From NCBI RefSeq assembly GCF_001908205.1, contig NZ_LGHL01000123.1:1-64000 (forward strand): a DNA stretch of 64,000 bases, read 5' to 3'. A program made the position numbers and the translations under genes. Shown here piece by piece: positions 60,477-64,000 of this stretch (the first letter of the stretch is position 1; each line of letters opens with the position of its first letter). This stretch comes from Bradyrhizobium sp. NAS80.1 (GTDB taxonomy: Bacteria > Pseudomonadota > Alphaproteobacteria > Rhizobiales > Xanthobacteraceae). The notes beneath the pieces are model-generated. The model did not search any database, had not been told where the DNA came from, and saw nothing but the letters and a program-made list of their open reading frames with translations.

Positions 60477-61016
60477 CTACGATTTACCGCCACCGACCTC
60501 GCGGATCGGCCGCGTGCCGTCCCAGTTCATCGCCGCTTGTCTGACGCGCTCGAAGAATGGCCCCTTGGTGCCGCTGATATCGGAGATCTCGATTACAGTG
60601 CCCGGATGGGCCTGCGTGTCGAAATAGGCAAAGCGTCCCTTGTCGCCGCCGATCTGGCCTTCGTGACCGACCTTGTAGCCAAGCCCAAGCGCCTTGTCGT
60701 AGAGCGACTGGTAGTCGTGGCTCCAGTAGGACATATGCTGCAGGCCCTCGTGCCCTGCATCGAGGAACTCCCTGTACAACGATGGCGCGTCGTTGCGCTG
60801 CTGGATCAGCTCGATCTGGAGATCGCCGGAATTGGCAAGCGCAATGCTCATCTCGACGGCGGAGTTTTGGCCGCGATGGCGGAACCAGTCGGTCTTGACG
60901 CGGTCCATGTAGTACCAGGGCCCGACGCCCATCACGTCGATCCAGTGCTTCATCGCGGCATGGATGTCCCGCACCACATATCCGTTCTGGCGCACCGCGC
61001 CGAAGATGCGACTCAT
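60477..61016 (-). CDS. VOC-superfamily (glyoxalase-fold) protein
   Basis: A 179-residue metal-dependent vicinal-oxygen-chelate protein, with GYVVRDIHAAMKHWID as the first beta-alpha unit and HEGLQHMSYWSHD and FAYFDTQAHPGTVIEISD with likely His and Glu ligands. Similar proteins include methylmalonyl-CoA epimerase-like and glyoxalase-like lyases. It lies 40 bases upstream of the Bug-type binding protein in the same direction order, so it may degrade the imported compound. Confidence 0.85.
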   Translation of the reverse strand: MSRIFGAVRQNGYVVRDIHAAMKHWIDVMGVGPWYYMDRVKTDWFRHRGQNSAVEMSIALANSGDLQIELIQQRNDAPSLYREFLDAGHEGLQHMSYWSHDYQSLYDKALGLGYKVGHEGQIGGDKGRFAYFDTQAHPGTVIEISDISGTKGPFFERVRQAAMNWDGTRPIREVGGGKS

Positions 61017-61056
61017 GCCCGCGCTCCTCTTGTCACCTTAATCACTTGACCTCGAT

Positions 61057-62025
61057 TTACTTGACCTCGATCCCGGCGTCCTTGGCAACCTGCTTCCAGG
61101 CCGCGATGTCACGCGCGTTGATGTCGCGTTGCTCCTCGCCCGGCACGAATTGCGGCGTGATGCCGAGCCCCAGCAGCTTCTGCTTCACCTCGGCATCGTC
61201 GAGCGCTTCTTTAAGTGCAGCCGACAGTTTTTGTGCGATCGGCGGAGCAAGACCCGCTGGCGCATACATCGCCCAGGCCAGGTTGCGGTCGAAAGCCACG
61301 CCCTGTTCCTTGTAGGTCGCCACGTCAGGCAGGCTCGGTGAGCGCTCGCCGCAGGCGGCCAGGGCCTTGATCGAGCCGTCTTTCACCAGCGGCGTCGCGG
61401 TCGCCATGTCGAGCGTCGCAAGCGAGATGTGGCCGCCCAGCAGGTCGCCGGCAAGTTTTGCGATGCCGTTGAACGGTACGTGATCCATCTTGATGCCGGT
61501 CTGCTGCATCAGGATTTCAGCACAGAATTGCCCGGTCGAGCCGACGCCCCAGCTTCCGTACTGGATCGGCTGGCCCTTCTTGGCGCGCGCGATCAGGCCC
61601 TTGATGTCATTGGCGGCAAAGTCCTTGGTCGCCACCAGCATGATCGAGGACGTGCCGATGCGCCCGATCGTCGTGAAATCCTTGATCGAATCGTAGGGCA
61701 GTTTTGGATAGATCGCCGGCGCCAGCACATGCGTGGTCATGCCGCCGACAGTGATGGTGTAGCCGTCATTCGGCGACGTCGCGACCATCTGCGTGCCGAG
61801 CGTGCCGGCAGCGCCCGTGTGGTTCTCGATATAGATGCTCTGTCCGAGCGACTTGCCCATCTTGTCGGCGAGGAGCCGGCCGACCACGTCGCCGCCACCG
61901 CCGGCCGCATAGGGAAGCAGCATCCTGATCTTGTGCGTGGGATAGGCGGCGGGATCTTCAGCCCGTGCCGGCACCGCTGCCGACAGCAATGCGAGCAATG
62001 AGAGTGTGGCGATGCGCAGCTTCAT
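61057..62025 (-). CDS. Bug-family (tripartite tricarboxylate transporter) substrate-binding protein
   Basis: A 322-residue periplasmic protein of the TctC/Bug family that binds carboxylic acids. A signal peptide (to about 22) precedes YPTHKIRMLLPYAAGGGGDVVGRLLA, GAAGTLGTQMVA and LPDVATYKEQGV, the usual Bug blocks. GGGGGAG precedes the ATG at 62025. No TctA/TctB membrane genes are nearby, as is common for orphan Bug proteins. It follows the hydrolase gene by 11 bases. Confidence 0.93.
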   Translation of the reverse strand: MKLRIATLSLLALLSAAVPARAEDPAAYPTHKIRMLLPYAAGGGGDVVGRLLADKMGKSLGQSIYIENHTGAAGTLGTQMVATSPNDGYTITVGGMTTHVLAPAIYPKLPYDSIKDFTTIGRIGTSSIMLVATKDFAANDIKGLIARAKKGQPIQYGSWGVGSTGQFCAEILMQQTGIKMDHVPFNGIAKLAGDLLGGHISLATLDMATATPLVKDGSIKALAACGERSPSLPDVATYKEQGVAFDRNLAWAMYAPAGLAPPIAQKLSAALKEALDDAEVKQKLLGLGITPQFVPGEEQRDINARDIAAWKQVAKDAGIEVK

Positions 62026-62036
62026 GATGGCTCCCC

Positions 62037-62930
62037 CTAATCCTCGAAACGAAATCTGTAGGCGTCGCCGTGCCGGGTCACGCGTCCCGCGGTCGGCGCC
62101 GGAAAATGGCCGGTGAGCAGATAGCTCGGCGTATCCGCGAGCTCTTCGAGGAGCGTCACCCGCGTTGCGAGCGCCGCGGCCGGATCGACATCGGCGGCAT
62201 TCGACAGCCACGGCGCGGCGCACTGGATCGGATGATGGATCACGTCGCCCGACATCACCGCATGATCGTGGCCGCCATTGAGGTGGATCTGCATGTTGCC
62301 GGCGGTGTGGCCCGGCGCCGGCGCGAAGCGCAGCGCAGCGTCGCGATCATCGAACAGGCGATGGTCGGTCTCGACGAGTTCGGCGAGGCCGGCTGCGACC
62401 ACCGGCAGCACTGAGTCCTCGAACGAGCCGTGATTGACCGGGCTCTTCGGCGCAGCATTGTGCGCAGCCTCGAAATGTCGGTACTCGTCGCGCCCCATCA
62501 AATAGCGTGCCCTGGGGAAGGTCGGCACCCAGCGGCCGTCCACGAGGCGCGTGTTCCAGCCAACGTGATCGACATGCAAATGCGTGCACATCACGAAGTC
62601 AACCTCTTCGGGTGCGACGCCCAGTGCCTGCAGGTTCTCGAGATAGGGCTGGTTCAGATTGTTCCAGGCCGGGACGCGAGGCCGATGCTTGTGATTGCCG
62701 CAGCAGGTGTCGACGATAGCGGTCCAGCGCGGCGTGCGCACCAGATAGGAGTGGTGGCTGAGGATGAAGCGGCCGGTCTCCGGCTCGATATAGCGGTGAT
62801 CGAGCCAGCTCCGGTTCTCCGCAATCACCTCGTCGGTGACGTTGGCGAACAGCCAGGTCTTGTCGAAGGCAAGGGCGGGGATCTCACTGACGAGATCGAC
62901 CCGCATGCTGCCGATCTTGACCTGCCGCAT
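62037..62930 (-). CDS. Metallo-beta-lactamase-fold hydrolase (lactonase-like)
   Basis: A 297-residue zinc hydrolase with CTHLHVDHVGWN (HxHxDH zinc motif, near residue 115), PGHTAGNMQIHLNGG, and GDVIHHPIQ, resembling AHL-lactonase and AttM-like proteins. The substrate is not established. It sits three bases after the binding-protein gene and 11 before the Bug-type gene, so the three likely form one operon with the VOC protein. Confidence 0.9.
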   Translation of the reverse strand: MRQVKIGSMRVDLVSEIPALAFDKTWLFANVTDEVIAENRSWLDHRYIEPETGRFILSHHSYLVRTPRWTAIVDTCCGNHKHRPRVPAWNNLNQPYLENLQALGVAPEEVDFVMCTHLHVDHVGWNTRLVDGRWVPTFPRARYLMGRDEYRHFEAAHNAAPKSPVNHGSFEDSVLPVVAAGLAELVETDHRLFDDRDAALRFAPAPGHTAGNMQIHLNGGHDHAVMSGDVIHHPIQCAAPWLSNAADVDPAAALATRVTLLEELADTPSYLLTGHFPAPTAGRVTRHGDAYRFRFED

Positions 62931-62933
62931 GGA

Positions 62934-64000
62934 TCAGTTCTTCAAGAGGTCGCCGAACGGCACCCAGCGCGTGCCGTCGAAGCGGATGAGCTGGAGGCTC
63001 GTCATTGGCGTATAGCGCTCGGGCGAGTTGTTGACCGCGGTGCCGTTGATCAGCATCGGCAGGCGCACGTCTTTCAGGGTCGTCGCCTGCTTCATCACGT
63101 TGGCGCGCGTGAGGTCGTTGCCGGCAGCTTTCAGCACCGTCACCAGCGTCTGCGCGATGGTGTAGCCATAGACGTTGAGCCAGTCGTTCTTGTTCGCGTC
63201 CGGCAGATACTTGTCCATGAAGGCAAGCCATTCCTTGTAGCCGGCATCGTCCTTCGAGGCCGGATCGGTTGCGTCCTTCAAATATTGGCTGGAGATGACG
63301 CCGGTGGAATTGTCCTTCCCGGCCGGCTCCAGCACGCCGCGGATCGAGGCCGAGACGTTGGAGATGATGGTGACAGGCTTCCATCCGATCTCGCCGATCT
63401 TGCGGATCGCTTGCGCCGCAAACTTCGGCGTCGCGGCGACTAGCACCACGTCAGAGCCCGCAGTCTTCAGTTGCAGGATCTGGGTGTCGACGGTCGGCGC
63501 CGAGGTCTCGTAGGCCGCGCGCGCCACGATCGCATCGCCGCCGCCGAGCCCTTCCTCCAGCGCCTTCAGATAGTCCTTGCCGAGATCGTCGTTCTGGTAG
63601 AGCACGCCGATCTTCGCGTTCGCATGGCTCGCCTTGATGTATTTGGCATAGGCGATCGCCTCGTCGCGGTAGGTCGGTTGCCAGCCGACCGTCCAGGGGA
63701 AATTCTTCGGATCGTCCCACTTCGCCGCGCCCGACCCCAGGAAGAGCTGCGGCACCTTGCGGTCGTTGAGATATTTGTGCACGGCGCTGTTGGTCGGCGT
63801 GCCGACGCCGCCGAAGATCAGCAGCACCTCTTCACTCTCGACCAGCCGCCGCGTCTGCTCCACCGTCTTCGGCGGGCTGTAGGCATCGTCCGCGATGATC
63901 ATCTGGATGCGACGTCCGTTGACGCCGCCCTCGTCGTTCACCTTGCGGAAATAGGCTTCCGCTGATTTCGCGATCTGGGCGAAGGCCGAGACCGGGCCGC
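62934..64000 (-). CDS. LivK-type ABC transporter binding protein (partial; start beyond right edge)
   Basis: The C-terminal ~355 residues of a branched-chain amino-acid-type binding protein. The frame remains open past the GTG at 63941 to the right edge (PVSAFAQIAKSAEAYFRKVN upstream), so the signal peptide and true start are outside. NDEGGVNGRRIQMIIADDAYSPPKTVEQTRRL is close to the second binding protein at 54841, suggesting similar ligands. The gene leads an operon with hydrolase, Bug-type and VOC genes. Confidence 0.92.
   Translation of the reverse strand, partial: GPVSAFAQIAKSAEAYFRKVNDEGGVNGRRIQMIIADDAYSPPKTVEQTRRLVESEEVLLIFGGVGTPTNSAVHKYLNDRKVPQLFLGSGAAKWDDPKNFPWTVGWQPTYRDEAIAYAKYIKASHANAKIGVLYQNDDLGKDYLKALEEGLGGGDAIVARAAYETSAPTVDTQILQLKTAGSDVVLVAATPKFAAQAIRKIGEIGWKPVTIISNVSASIRGVLEPAGKDNSTGVISSQYLKDATDPASKDDAGYKEWLAFMDKYLPDANKNDWLNVYGYTIAQTLVTVLKAAGNDLTRANVMKQATTLKDVRLPMLINGTAVNNSPERYTPMTSLQLIRFDGTRWVPFGDLLKN

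Overview
The window is a GC-rich chromosomal segment of an alphaproteobacterium, most likely a Bradyrhizobium or close relative. The evidence is the combination of a CtrA cell-cycle regulator, dispersed alphaproteobacterial flagellar genes (fliI-fliJ, flhA), many ABC-type solute uptake systems, short palindromic intergenic repeats and a high third-position GC content. The species assignment is inference. I see no rRNA, tRNA, CRISPR array, insertion sequence or phage gene; this is ordinary chromosome with several small accessory modules.

Layout. 1-1551: end of a chemotaxis operon (cheB, cheR). 1596-3876 (minus): a four-gene operon of DUF350 membrane protein, a YgiB/DUF1190-like protein, a small Gly/His-rich protein and a glutathionylspermidine-synthase-like ATP-grasp ligase. 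4045-7033: ctrA (minus, frameshifted here) divergent from fliI-fliJ, with a control region dense in GANTC and TTAA sites. 7212-8863: ECF sigma factor and RskA-type anti-sigma factor (frameshifted). 9110-13107: AraC regulator, a small membrane protein and flhA. 13440-17825 (minus): six-gene copper-handling operon (His-rich protein, lipoprotein, TolC-like channel, multicopper oxidase, cupredoxin, CusF-like protein, the last frameshifted). 17977-24023: MFS transporter, TetR regulator, and a three-subunit molybdenum hydroxylase. 24087-25619: LprI-domain protein. 25835-33657: amine/amino-acid catabolism, with two XRE-cupin regulators, an omega-aminotransferase, a D-amino-acid dehydrogenase, a polar amino-acid ABC transporter and a DAO-family oxidase. 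33712-42089: gamma-glutamyltransferase, enoyl-CoA hydratase, a cytochrome-tailed sugar dehydrogenase, an SMP-30 protein, an acetylpolyamine amidohydrolase and a phosphopantetheinyl transferase. 42321-49324: small or broken ORFs, a giant adenylate cyclase with ATPase domain, a GH10 xylanase and a polysaccharide flippase. 49585-57365: a full Liv-type ABC transporter, a second binding protein and a CaiB-type CoA transferase. 57515-64000: L,D-transpeptidase, methyltransferase, VOC protein, Bug-type binding protein, metallo-beta-lactamase-fold hydrolase and a partial Liv-type binding protein.

How the genes may work together. Regions 25.8-33.7 kb and 34-41.3 kb read as a polyamine / gamma-glutamyl-amine scavenging set: import, deamination by oxidase or transaminase, deacetylation and gamma-glutamyl hydrolysis, under PuuR-like regulators with recognisable candidate operators. 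The 4-5 kb region looks like the usual alphaproteobacterial cell-cycle/flagellum junction, with a methylation-sensitive ctrA promoter and a CtrA-like box also upstream of flhA. The most novel idea is the 1.6-3.9 kb operon: two membrane-anchored paralogous proteins, both ending in Gly-Gly-Gly, are co-encoded with a ligase whose family joins an amine to the C-terminal glycine of glutathione, which suggests a protein C-terminus modification system.

Quality note: ctrA, the anti-sigma factor gene and the cusF-like gene each carry a one-base excess in a C run of 6-7 on the given strand, and a fourth small gene has one in a T run. Because ctrA is normally essential, sequencing or assembly error is the first explanation.
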